From: Pseudomonas putida
Lineage (GTDB): Bacteria > Pseudomonadota > Gammaproteobacteria > Pseudomonadales > Pseudomonadaceae
Direction: 5' to 3'
Assembly: GCF_002741075.1 (NCBI RefSeq)
Contig: NZ_CP016634.1
Coordinates: forward strand, 1,504,501-1,568,500
DNA: 64,000 bases
Shown one piece after another: positions 36,210 to 44,653 of this stretch (position 1 is its first letter; every line of letters starts with the position of its first letter). Made by a program: the position numbers and the translations under genes. The notes under the pieces were generated by a model. It was not told the origin of the DNA, did not search any database, and was given only the letters and a program-made list of their open reading frames with translations.

Positions 36210-36911
36210 ATGCCGAATATTCTCCTGGTCGAAGACGACAGTGCTTTGTCCGAACTGATCGCCAGCTACCTGCAACGCAACGACTTTCACGTCCGGGTGA
36301 TTGCCCGTGGCGATCATGTGCTGGAAGAGTTCCGCCGGCAAAAGCCAGACCTTGTGGTGCTCGACCTGATGTTGCCGGGCCTGGACGGCCTGCAGGTGTG
36401 CCGCCTGTTGCGCCAGGAGTCGCAATCCCTGCCGATCCTCATGCTGACCGCCCGCGACGATAGCCATGACCAGGTGCTTGGCCTGGAGATGGGGGCCGAC
36501 GATTACGTCACCAAGCCGTGCGAGCCCCGCGTGTTGCTGGCGCGGGTGCGCACCTTGCTGCGCCGCAGTACGGTCAACGAACCTCGCCTGGACAGCGACC
36601 TGATCCAGGTGGGGGGCTTGCGCATCGACCTGGCGGAGCGCGTCGTCACCTGGCGCGGCGACGAAGTGGAGCTTTCAAGCAGCGAGTACAACCTGTTGGT
36701 GGTGATGGCGCGCAATGCCGGCGAGGTGCTCAGCCGCGACCGCATTCTCCAACAACTGCGCGGCATCGAGTTCAACGGCACCGACCGCTCGGTGGACGTG
36801 GCCATCTCCAAGCTGCGGCGCAAGTTCGATGACCATGCCGGCGAGGCGCGCAAGATCAAGACTGTGTGGGGCAAGGGGTATCTGTTCAGCCGGGTCGAGT
36901 GGGAGTACTGA
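36210..36911 (+). CDS. OmpR/RstA-family response regulator
   Basis: A 233-residue regulator: receiver domain with acidic pair E8-D9-D10, phospho-acceptor D52 (VVLDLMLPG) and K (YVTKP), then an OmpR-type winged helix (ELSSSEYNLLVVMARN; RSVDVAISKLRRKF). Overall pattern is closest to RstA. No clear Shine-Dalgarno site precedes the ATG. The kinase gene follows after six bases. It probably controls the divergent RND pump (inference from position). Confidence 0.88.
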   Translation: MPNILLVEDDSALSELIASYLQRNDFHVRVIARGDHVLEEFRRQKPDLVVLDLMLPGLDGLQVCRLLRQESQSLPILMLTARDDSHDQVLGLEMGADDYVTKPCEPRVLLARVRTLLRRSTVNEPRLDSDLIQVGGLRIDLAERVVTWRGDEVELSSSEYNLLVVMARNAGEVLSRDRILQQLRGIEFNGTDRSVDVAISKLRRKFDDHAGEARKIKTVWGKGYLFSRVEWEY

Positions 36912-36917
36912 CGCGCC

Positions 36918-38216
36918 ATGCTGAAGATTCTGGTGCGCCTGTACCTGGTCATCATCGCCGCCTATGCCGGTGCGCTGCTGTTCATCCCCGACACCATCGT
37001 CGGCCTGTTCCATGACCGCTTCATGGCCTACAACCTGGAGCAGGCCAAGGGGGTGCAGTCGCTGCTGGTGCGCCAGTTCCAGCAAACGCCACGCGAGCAA
37101 TGGCCAGAGGTGGAGCGGCAATTGGCGCAGAGCTTCGCGCCACTGCAGATCAAGCTGCTGCGCATGGACCAGGCCGAGCTGACGGCGCCGGAGCGGGCGC
37201 GCCTGGCGCAGGGCCAGAACGTGGTGCGCATCGCCGACTGGGGCTACTACGACACCGCCCTGGCACCACTCGACCAAGACTGGCTGGTGCGCCTTTACAC
37301 CCCGCCGGACCCGCTGGACATCAACGTGCTGTCCTGGGGCGTCACAGTGCTCATCGGCGCAGCCATGCTCGGCTGCCTGCTGCTGTGGGTGTGGCCGCAC
37401 TGGCGCGACCTGGAACGTCTGAAGGAAACCGCCCGGCGCCTGGGTCAGGGGCAGATGGCCGAGCGGACCCATATTTCGCCGCGTTCGAACATCGGCGAGC
37501 TGGCGGGGGTGTTCGACACCATGGCCAGTGACCTGGAGCGGCACGTCAACCAGCAGCGCGAACTGCTCAATGCGGTGTCCCACGAGCTGCGCACACCGCT
37601 GACCCGGCTGGATTTCGGCTTGGTGCTGTTGTTCGACGAGGTGCCGCCACCGTGCCGCAAGCGCCTGCTGGAACTGGTCGGACACGTGCGTGAGCTCGAT
37701 GAACTGGTGCTGGAGTTGCTGTCCTACAGTCGCCTGCAGAATGCCGACCAGGCCCGCGAGCGGGTCGAGGTGTCGCTGCTGGAGCTGGTCGACAGCGTGC
37801 TCGGCGGGTTTGCCGAAGAGCTCGACGGGCGAGGCATTCAGTGGGAGGTGCGGGCTGAGACCCGGCTGCCGCGCTTTGTGCTCGACCCACGCCTGACCGC
37901 GCGTGCCGTGCAAAACCTCGTGCGCAATGCCATGCGCTATTGCGACGAAAGTCTGCTGCTGCGCCTGCGCCTGGAGGAAGATGGCGCGTGTCTGGTGACC
38001 GTGGAGGATGATGGCATCGGCATCCCGCCCGAGGAGCGCGAGCGGATCTTCCAGCCGTTCTACCGGCTGGACCGTAGTCGCGATCGCAGCACCGGCGGTT
38101 TCGGGTTGGGGCTTGCCATCAGCCGGCGGGCCATCGAGGGGCAGGGCGGGACGCTGACCGTGGCCCAGTCAGCCCTTGGCGGGGCACAGTTCAGGATTCG
38201 CCTGCCGGCAGGTTAG
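36918..38216 (+). CDS. RstB-family sensor histidine kinase
   Basis: A 432-residue membrane kinase: helix at about 5-25, a periplasmic domain of about 110 residues, second helix at about 138-159, HAMP region about 160-212, phospho-acceptor H222 in VSHELRTPLTR, then the ATPase with NLVRNAMRY (N box), VEDDGIGIPPEERERIF and GFGLGLAIS. Partner of the adjoining regulator. Confidence 0.9.
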   Translation: MLKILVRLYLVIIAAYAGALLFIPDTIVGLFHDRFMAYNLEQAKGVQSLLVRQFQQTPREQWPEVERQLAQSFAPLQIKLLRMDQAELTAPERARLAQGQNVVRIADWGYYDTALAPLDQDWLVRLYTPPDPLDINVLSWGVTVLIGAAMLGCLLLWVWPHWRDLERLKETARRLGQGQMAERTHISPRSNIGELAGVFDTMASDLERHVNQQRELLNAVSHELRTPLTRLDFGLVLLFDEVPPPCRKRLLELVGHVRELDELVLELLSYSRLQNADQARERVEVSLLELVDSVLGGFAEELDGRGIQWEVRAETRLPRFVLDPRLTARAVQNLVRNAMRYCDESLLLRLRLEEDGACLVTVEDDGIGIPPEERERIFQPFYRLDRSRDRSTGGFGLGLAISRRAIEGQGGTLTVAQSALGGAQFRIRLPAG

Positions 38217-38250
38217 CGAACAGCCCAGACGGTATCTGGATACCGAGGTG

Positions 38251-38346
38251 CTTTCTTCGCGGGTAAACCCACAAGGATTGCGGTGGATCCAGATCTGCGG
38301 GAAACCGGCTTCCTCAAGGATTGCGGGTTTACCCGCGAAGGGGCCA
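38251..38346. repeat. REP palindrome after the kinase gene
   Basis: Cores CTTCGCGGGTAAACCCACAA and GCGGGTTTACCCGCGAAGGG with a 50-base centre, in the convergent gap between the kinase and the diguanylate cyclase. Confidence 0.8.
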
Positions 38347-38364
38347 GGGCAGGCCACTCAGACA

Positions 38365-39456
38365 TTAGGCTCCTCTGGCCAATTGTGTCGACCAGGAGAC
38401 GACTCGGTCCTTGCCACTGTGCTTGGCTTCGTAAAGCGCCTGGTCCGCCCGCACCAAGGCCATGCTCAGGGTGTCACCGTGGTCGACCCGGGTCAGGCCG
38501 ATGCTGATGGTCACCGGGTGCGGGCTCAGGTCTTCGCGCACCCGCTGGCACAGGGCCCCCACTTGCCGCTCGGCGCCTAGCTGGTCCAGCCCCTCGAAGT
38601 AGATGGCGAACTCTTCGCCGCCGAGGCGGGCAAAGGCGTAGCCGCTCATGCTCGCCTTGATGTGCGCGGCCACGCGCTTGAGGACTTCGTCACCGATGTC
38701 ATGGCCGAAGCGGTCATTGACCCGCTTGAAATTGTCGATGTCGATCATCGCCAGGTACTGCCCGGATGCGGCCACCTGCAACTGCTGTTCGGCCTTGAGC
38801 ATGAACGAGCGGCGGTTGGGAATCTCGGTGAGCGCATCGATGTAGGCCTGGTCCAGCAGGACCTTGGACAGGTAGAAGTTGTGCAGCTTGGCCTGGCGCA
38901 TCCGTAGATACGCATAGATCACCAGCCCGCAGAGAAACACCGCATAGCTCAGCAGCATCGCGCCCTCGAGTTCCAGCAGTTCGATACGGGTGTGGTGGAA
39001 AGGATTGAGCACCAGCCAGGTGATGGCCATGGCGCAAAAGAAAGACCAGCGCCGCACCGGCAGCACCGAGACGCTGTAGAGCACCGTCGAGACTCCCAGC
39101 ACCAGCCATACCGGGCGCAGCGCAATGGGGATGCCATCGATCACCAGGCGCATGGCCAGCGTGATGGTTGCGATGAACACCAGGTTGAGCACATCGAAGT
39201 GCTGGCTTTTGCGGGTGAAGCCGAGCACTACCGTGATGGCGCAGAGTGCGGTGAGAAACAGCATCGAAAGCCAGGTGAAGCCTTGATCGCCCAGGTAGCT
39301 GACGAGCAGGTCGAAGATCAGCCAAATGGCGATGCTGACGCAGAAGATCAGCAGGCAGAACCGGCGCATGGCCTCGAACTCGTGCTGGCGGAACTCGGCG
39401 CGCAGCGCGGCGGGGGCCACCTGCTTGCGCAACTGGTCTTCGATGGTCTTGAACAT
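38365..39456 (-). CDS. Membrane diguanylate cyclase
   Basis: A 363-residue protein with five or six membrane helices (about 40-190) and a C-terminal GGDEF domain with the active motif GGEEF (RLGGEEFAIYFEG) and a preceding IDIDNFKRVNDRFGHDIGDEVL. The product inhibition I-site RxxD, expected just before the motif, is replaced (MSGY), so the enzyme probably lacks that feedback. It makes c-di-GMP, a signal for attachment and biofilm. I took ATG 39456 because upstream residues are not conserved-looking. Confidence 0.88.
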   Translation of the reverse strand: MFKTIEDQLRKQVAPAALRAEFRQHEFEAMRRFCLLIFCVSIAIWLIFDLLVSYLGDQGFTWLSMLFLTALCAITVVLGFTRKSQHFDVLNLVFIATITLAMRLVIDGIPIALRPVWLVLGVSTVLYSVSVLPVRRWSFFCAMAITWLVLNPFHHTRIELLELEGAMLLSYAVFLCGLVIYAYLRMRQAKLHNFYLSKVLLDQAYIDALTEIPNRRSFMLKAEQQLQVAASGQYLAMIDIDNFKRVNDRFGHDIGDEVLKRVAAHIKASMSGYAFARLGGEEFAIYFEGLDQLGAERQVGALCQRVREDLSPHPVTISIGLTRVDHGDTLSMALVRADQALYEAKHSGKDRVVSWSTQLARGA

Positions 39457-39583
39457 GCTGGAAGGGAACTCCTCAAAGTTCTCTGCTGTTTTCTCGGTAC
39501 GGTGCAGCAGCGGGGCTATCCACCACCAGACAGTCAAGCCCAGACTGCTCGACCGGTCCACTTTGGCAGCATCGACCAGGGTG

Positions 39584-39611
39584 TTGACTTCCTACAGGGC
39601 GGCGGGCTAAT
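39584..39611 (+). promoter_or_regulatory. Candidate sigma-70 promoter for the ilvA leader
   Basis: TTGACT (39584-39589), 16 bases, GCTAAT (39606-39611). Transcription would start near 39618, only a few bases before the leader ATG at 39622. Confidence 0.45.
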
Positions 39612-39621
39612 TTCCCACCCC

Positions 39622-39687
39622 ATGAACCCATACCTGCAGCGTCACGCCATCAGCATTATTACCGCCATTATCGGATTGGCGGGCTAG
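39622..39687 (+). CDS. ilvA leader peptide (isoleucine-rich, 21 residues)
   Basis: A 21-codon open frame with isoleucine at codons 10, 12, 13, 16 and 17 (ISIITAII) and stop TAG at 39685. It is followed by a terminator hairpin and then ilvA. This is the usual layout of an attenuation leader sensing charged tRNA-Ile. There is no obvious ribosome site, and the candidate promoter puts the start near the 5' end of the RNA. Confidence 0.75.
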   Translation: MNPYLQRHAISIITAIIGLAG

Positions 39688-39702
39688 CGCGTACGTGCAC
39701 CG

Positions 39703-39727
39703 AACCCGCCCTGGAGGCGGGTTTTTT
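39703..39727 (+). terminator. Attenuator terminator upstream of ilvA
   Basis: Stem AACCCGCC (39703-39710) with GGCGGGTT (39716-39723), loop CTGGA, then a T run to 39727. A competing GGCGGG at 39678-39683, inside the last codons of the leader peptide, can pair with CCCGCC (39705-39710) and would serve as the antiterminator when ribosomes stall on the Ile codons. Confidence 0.82.
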
Positions 39728-39768
39728 CTTTCCGACTCTTGGGCCCTTGAAAACACCAGGAGTCATCG

Positions 39769-41331
39769 ATGACCAACCTCAGCGTCAGCCCTCGTACCCC
39801 CGTCTCGCCCGCGCAACTGCTCTCGGAGCAGGTGCGCCGCATTCTCAGCGCCCCGGTGTACGACCTGGCCATCGAAACACCTCTGCAACGGGCACCTGCG
39901 CTGTCTGCCACCCTGGGCAACCAGGTGCTGCTCAAGCGCGAAGACCTGCAGCCGACGTTCTCCTTCAAGATCCGCGGGGCCTATACCCGTTTATCGCGCC
40001 TGACCCCGGCCCAGCGCGAGCGTGGTGTGATCACCGCCTCGGCGGGCAACCATGCCCAAGGCGTGGCGCTGGCCGCCTCGCGCCTGGGCATGCAGGCCAC
40101 CATCGTCATGCCCACCACCACCCCGGAACTCAAGGTCCAGGGTGTGCGCTCGCGGGGGGGCCACGTCGTGCTGCACGGCGAAAGTTTCCCTCATGCCCTG
40201 GCCCATGCCCTGCAACTGGCCGACAGTGACGGTGCGACCTTCGTGCCGCCATTCGACGACCCGGACGTGATCGCCGGCCAGGGCACCGTGGCCATGGAAA
40301 TCCTGCGCCAGCAACCTGGTGCCCTGGATGCGATCTTCGTCCCCGTGGGCGGTGGTGGTCTGGTTGCGGGCATCGCGGCGTACGTCAAATACCTGCGTCC
40401 GCAGGTGAAGGTGATCGGGGTCGAGCCTGAGGACTCCAATTGCCTGCAGGCCGCCCTGGCTGCGGGCGAGCGGGTAATCCTGCCGCAGGTAGGCACTTTC
40501 GCCGATGGCGTGGCGGTGGCGCAGGTCGGCGCCCATTGCTTCGAGCTGTGCCGCCATTTTGTCGACGAGGTGGTGACGGTCAGCAGCGACGAGCTGTGCG
40601 CGGCCATCAAGGACATCTACGACGATACCCGCTCGATCACCGAGCCGTCCGGTGCGCTGGCGGTGGCCGGGATCAAGAAATACGTGGCCCGCGAAGGCGT
40701 CCAGGGCCAGACCCTGGTGGCCATCGACTCCGGCGCCAATGTCAATTTCGACCGCCTGCGCCATGTGGCCGAGCGCGCCGAACTGGGTGAGCAGCGCGAG
40801 GCGATCATCGCCGTGACCATCCCCGAGCGCCCCGGCAGCTTCCGGGCCTTCTGCCAGGCGCTGGGCAAGCGCCAGATCACCGAGTTCAACTACCGCTACT
40901 TCCCGGGCAAGGAGGCGCGGCTGTTCGTGGGCGTACAGACCCACCCCCAGCACGACCCGCGCGAGCATTTGCTGGCCAGCCTGCGCGAGCAGGGCTACAA
41001 CGTGCTGGACCTGACCGATAACGAACTGGCCAAGCTGCACGTGCGCCATACGGTGGGTGGCCATGCCGCGCCTGGGGCGGATGAGCGCGTGCTGCGGTTC
41101 GAGTTTCCTGAGCGGCCCGGGGCGTTGCTGGGCTTTCTCGAGCGGCTGGGCAAGCGCTGGAACATCAGCCTGTTCCATTACCGCAACCATGGTGCGGCCG
41201 AGGCGCGGGTGTTCGCCGCGCTCGAAGTGCCGGGCGATGAACTGCCGGGGTTGCCCCAAGCGTTGGATGACATGGGCTATCGCTACTGGGATGAAACCGA
41301 GAACCCGGCGTATCGGTTGTTCTTGGGGTAA
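39769..41331 (+). CDS. ilvA: Threonine dehydratase, biosynthetic (IlvA) with two ACT domains
   Basis: PLP enzyme that converts threonine to 2-oxobutanoate, the first step of isoleucine synthesis. K67 in SFKIRGA is the PLP lysine; SAGNHAQGVA and the glycine loop PVGGGGLVAGIA bind the cofactor. The C-terminal 190 residues hold two ACT-like regulatory modules (starting at VTIPERPGSFRAF and EFPERPGALLGFL), which mediate isoleucine inhibition. At 520 residues it is the size of E. coli IlvA. Expression is probably controlled by the leader and attenuator just upstream. Confidence 0.95.
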   Translation: MTNLSVSPRTPVSPAQLLSEQVRRILSAPVYDLAIETPLQRAPALSATLGNQVLLKREDLQPTFSFKIRGAYTRLSRLTPAQRERGVITASAGNHAQGVALAASRLGMQATIVMPTTTPELKVQGVRSRGGHVVLHGESFPHALAHALQLADSDGATFVPPFDDPDVIAGQGTVAMEILRQQPGALDAIFVPVGGGGLVAGIAAYVKYLRPQVKVIGVEPEDSNCLQAALAAGERVILPQVGTFADGVAVAQVGAHCFELCRHFVDEVVTVSSDELCAAIKDIYDDTRSITEPSGALAVAGIKKYVAREGVQGQTLVAIDSGANVNFDRLRHVAERAELGEQREAIIAVTIPERPGSFRAFCQALGKRQITEFNYRYFPGKEARLFVGVQTHPQHDPREHLLASLREQGYNVLDLTDNELAKLHVRHTVGGHAAPGADERVLRFEFPERPGALLGFLERLGKRWNISLFHYRNHGAAEARVFAALEVPGDELPGLPQALDDMGYRYWDETENPAYRLFLG

Positions 41332-41502
41332 GGCGCTCGCACGCTGTTCAACCAGGGGCCGTTGCGCGGCCCTTCGCAGGCTTCGCCAGCACCTACAGGT
41401 TCCCTGTTGCCCATGTAGGCGTGGCCTTGCGCTGGATCAACACCCCTGACCGCAATCAGGCGGATCCTCGAAGGCACACAGACTTTTCGCGAGGATTCGG
41501 CC

Positions 41503-42651
41503 ATGAGCAGCACGTTCTTCATTCCTGCCGTCAACATCATGGGTATCGACTGCCTGGAGGAGGCGATGGCTGCCATTGCAGGCTTTGGCCTACGCAAGGC
41601 GCTGATCGTCACCGACCCGGGGCTGGTCAAGGCCGGGGTCGCCGAACGCATCGCGGGCATGTTGGCCATGCGCGACATCGACTCGGTGGTGTTCGACGGT
41701 GCCAAGCCCAACCCGAGCATCGCCAACGTCGAGGCGGGGCTGGCCATGCTGCGCCAGGCGCGGTGCGACTGCGTGGTTTCCCTGGGCGGCGGCTCGCCCC
41801 ATGACTGCGCCAAGGGCATCGCCTTGTGCGCCACCAACGGCGGACACATCAGTGACTACGAAGGGGTCGACCGCTCCAGCAAGCCGCAATTGCCATTGAT
41901 CGCGATCAACACCACTGCCGGTACGGCCAGCGAGATGACCCGGTTCTGCATCATCACCGACGAGACGCGCCACGTGAAAATGGCCATCGTCGACCGTAAC
42001 GTAACGCCGATTTTGTCAGTTAACGACCCGGCATTGATGGTCGGCATGCCGCAAAGCCTCACCGCCGCCACGGGCATGGATGCCCTGACCCATGCCATCG
42101 AGGCCTATGTGTCCACGGCGGCCACGCCCATCACCGATGCCTGCGCGCTCAAGGCCATCACCCTGATCAGCGACAACCTGCGTCAGGCCGTGGCCGATGG
42201 CAGCGACCTCAAGGCGCGGGAGAACATGGCCTATGCCCAGTTCCTCGCCGGCATGGCCTTCAACAACGCTTCGCTGGGGTACGTGCACGCCATGGCGCAC
42301 CAACTGGGCGGCTTCTACGACTTGCCTCATGGGGTGTGCAATGCGGTGTTGCTGCCCCATGTGCAGCGCTTCAATGCCAAGGTCAGCGCTGCACGGCTGC
42401 GCGATGTGGCCAAGGCCATGGGCGTGAAGGTGTGTGCGCTGGATGCCGAGCAGGGCGCGGGCGCGGCGATTTCGGCCATCGAGCACCTGGCTGCGGCGAT
42501 CGGGATTCCGGCGGGGCTGGCAGAACTGGGGGCGAAGGTCGAGGATGTGCCGTTGCTGGCGGCCAATGCCTTGAAAGATGCCTGCGGGCTGACCAACCCG
42601 CGCCCGGCGAGCCAGGCGGAAATCGAGGCGATCTTCAAGGCGGCGTTCTAG
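41503..42651 (+). CDS. yiaY: Iron-containing alcohol dehydrogenase (YiaY/group III)
   Basis: A 382-residue NAD-dependent alcohol dehydrogenase of the iron-activated family. Nucleotide part [15 protein letters not shown]; metal-ligand regions [13 protein letters not shown] and [20 protein letters not shown]. It matches YiaY/AdhB-like enzymes in length. A GAGGATT ribosome site precedes the ATG. The 171-base gap upstream shows no clear regulatory motif. Substrate unknown. Confidence 0.88.
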   Translation: MSSTFFIPAVNIMGIDCLEEAMAAIAGFGLRKALIVTDPGLVKAGVAERIAGMLAMRDIDSVVFDGAKPNPSIANVEAGLAMLRQARCDCVVSLGGGSPHDCAKGIALCATNGGHISDYEGVDRSSKPQLPLIAINTTAGTASEMTRFCIITDETRHVKMAIVDRNVTPILSVNDPALMVGMPQSLTAATGMDALTHAIEAYVSTAATPITDACALKAITLISDNLRQAVADGSDLKARENMAYAQFLAGMAFNNASLGYVHAMAHQLGGFYDLPHGVCNAVLLPHVQRFNAKVSAARLRDVAKAMGVKVCALDAEQGAGAAISAIEHLAAAIGIPAGLAELGAKVEDVPLLAANALKDACGLTNPRPASQAEIEAIFKAAF

Positions 42652-42679
42652 GCCAAGTCTTGGGGCGTCTGTACTGACG

Positions 42680-42808
42680 TTTTCGCGGGTAAACCCGCTC
42701 CCACAGGAACCGCGCTGTGCTTCAGGGCAACGGTGAACCTCTCACAGGAGCCGCGCTGTGCTTCAGGGCAACGGTGAACCTGTGGGAGCGGGTTTACCCG
42801 CGAAGAGG
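42680..42808. repeat. REP palindrome with an internal 41-bp tandem duplication
   Basis: Outer cores TTCGCGGGTAAACCCGCTCC and GAGCGGGTTTACCCGCGAAG; between them a 41-base unit (CACAGGARCCGCGCTGTGCT ... GGTGAACCTST) occurs twice in a row (42702-42742, 42743-42783) with two differences. Confidence 0.85.
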
Positions 42809-42820
42809 GCGGCGCTGACT

Positions 42821-44011
42821 TCAGCGCTCACGCATGAAGAAGCCGGCGACGAACTTGCGGAAGGTCTCCAGGCTCTTGAAGTCGGCGTAGCGTTTGAAGT
42901 TCTCGGTGTCAGGTTCAGGTCCGATCGGTTGTTCGAGCAGCGATACCGACAGCACCCGGTCCTGATCCGAGGTCAGCACCAGTTCGTCCATCAGCTGGCC
43001 GCCAATCACCGGCCGGCGCATCAACACCTTGACACCCTTGCTCGCCATCCAGTCGATCAACGACACCAAGGCCTTGAGCGGCTCTCGCTCTTCATCGCGG
43101 TACACCGGGAACAGGTGCCCGCGTGACAGCACCGGGACGCTCGCCACGTGGATGAGTTCGTAGAAATGGCTGCCGGCGGTAGTCGGCGAATAGAGCATCA
43201 GGGCCAGCAATGGCCCGTGGGTCTTACCGCCGTCCCAGTACAGATGATGCCCCTGGAAGTCGAAGCCGTCTTCGGTACGGGCGCTGAAGACTTTACGCCC
43301 CTTGATCTGGTCGACGCAGTCGAGCAACAGCCCATGGCGGCGATGGTTGCCGAATGCCGTGGCTTCGCGCAGGCGGGACTTGAGCATCATCATGTGCTTC
43401 ATGTCCAGGCGGGTTTCCAGGTAGTTGCTCGCCGGTACGCGCTCAACCAACGGGTAGCGGGCGGCCACGCCGCGCAGGTCGGCGAATTGGGCGGTAAGGT
43501 CTTTTTTCAGGTGCGTGGCATAGACGTTGAGCCCGCTGGCTTCCATCCAGGTCAGCAGTAAAGACAGCAAACGCTGCTGTTCGCGGCGCTCCGTGGATGC
43601 ACCGGCGCCGGCTGGGCCACCTTCGCCAACCGTGTGGTAATCGCCCAGCAGGCGCAGCGGGGTATCGGGCGCGAGCCACGCAGCAGGTTGTGTGGCCTGC
43701 TCGGTGCGTTCGCCGGCTTCGCGCTCGACTTTGGTGAACGGGCAGCCCGGGGCATGCTCGGGGGTGTCCGGGTTGTTACGCAAAAACAGGGTGCCGGTGT
43801 TGCCGTTGAGGGTGACATTGAGCACTGGCAAGGCGTCCCGCCGGCAATCGCAGGCCAGCCACTGATTGGCGCTGCGCACCTTCATCAGCCATTGGTTGGC
43901 CTGCAGCAGACGGGGCCCGGCGAGGGTGCCGGCGGCAAAACCGACCAGCAGTTCCTCTTCGGCCGGGGTCAGGCTGCGCACAGGCGCGGCGCTTTTGTCG
44001 ATGATTCGCAT
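42821..44011 (-). CDS. Hypothetical protein with N-terminal Cys cluster
   Basis: A 396-residue protein that I do not recognise. No signal peptide or membrane segment. The N-terminal region has a Cys-rich stretch, WLACDCRRDALPVL, and later HAPGCPFTKVE, which could bind zinc. The middle part contains DMKHMMMLKSRLREA and DFQGHHLYWDGGKTHGP, and the C-terminal half an LSRGHLFPVYRDEER region. A start at 44011 (MRIIDKS) was chosen over 44038. It lies downstream of a VOC protein on the same strand with 63 bases between. Function open. Confidence 0.6.
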   Translation of the reverse strand: MRIIDKSAAPVRSLTPAEEELLVGFAAGTLAGPRLLQANQWLMKVRSANQWLACDCRRDALPVLNVTLNGNTGTLFLRNNPDTPEHAPGCPFTKVEREAGERTEQATQPAAWLAPDTPLRLLGDYHTVGEGGPAGAGASTERREQQRLLSLLLTWMEASGLNVYATHLKKDLTAQFADLRGVAARYPLVERVPASNYLETRLDMKHMMMLKSRLREATAFGNHRRHGLLLDCVDQIKGRKVFSARTEDGFDFQGHHLYWDGGKTHGPLLALMLYSPTTAGSHFYELIHVASVPVLSRGHLFPVYRDEEREPLKALVSLIDWMASKGVKVLMRRPVIGGQLMDELVLTSDQDRVLSVSLLEQPIGPEPDTENFKRYADFKSLETFRKFVAGFFMRER

Positions 44012-44074
44012 GAAGCAGCTCCAAGCTACGAGCCCCAAGCTTCAAGCAAAGTCGCGCCGCTTTCAACGTGTCGC

Positions 44075-44542
44075 TCAACTGCCGCCGAACATCTTGGCGG
44101 CGCGGTCGCGGATTTCTTCCGGGGTGAGGTCTTCCTTGTGGGTAGAGACGAACCACATGTTGCCGAACGGGTCTTTCAGCGTGCCGCTGCGGTCGCCATA
44201 GAACTGGTCCTTCACCTCGTATACCTGGGTAGCGCCGGCGGCAAGGGCCTGGGCGTAGACCTTGTCGCAGTCTTCCACATACAAATGCAGGCCCACAGCT
44301 GCACCGGCAAGCTTCTGGCTGGCGGTCAGGCCGCCTTCCATATCGCAGGGGTCGCCGAGCATCACGGAGGAATCGCCAATCTTCAGTTCGGCATGGCCGA
44401 CGCGCCCACCCGGGGCGTCCAGGCGGAACATTTCGACAGCGCCAAAGGCCTTCTTGTAGAACTCGATGGCCTTGGCGGCATCGTTGATGGCCAGGTACGG
44501 GGTAATGCTGTGCTGGCCTTCGGGAATAGGTTTGACTGCCAT
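44075..44542 (-). CDS. VOC-superfamily (PhnB/glyoxalase-like) protein
   Basis: A 155-residue protein of the vicinal oxygen chelate fold with the typical PhnB-like phrases ITPYLAINDAAKAIEFYKKAFGA and DPFGNMWFVSTHKEDL. Members include dioxygenases, glyoxalases and resistance proteins, so the reaction cannot be named. Its own promoter is probably in the 111-base gap upstream. Confidence 0.83.
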   Translation of the reverse strand: MAVKPIPEGQHSITPYLAINDAAKAIEFYKKAFGAVEMFRLDAPGGRVGHAELKIGDSSVMLGDPCDMEGGLTASQKLAGAAVGLHLYVEDCDKVYAQALAAGATQVYEVKDQFYGDRSGTLKDPFGNMWFVSTHKEDLTPEEIRDRAAKMFGGS

Positions 44543-44653
44543 GTTCGACTCTCCTATGCATGGGGGCGCCGGGTGGCGCCCTGTTGCTTAGAGTCGATTG
44601 CGCAGGTGGAAAATCGACAAGATCGTTAGATCGATTCTTTATAAGCGTGGTGC

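Noticed and set aside
41425..41450. GGCGTGGCCTTGC as a sigma-54 promoter for the alcohol dehydrogenase
   Set aside because: The spacing between the halves is one base short and the -24 half is weak.
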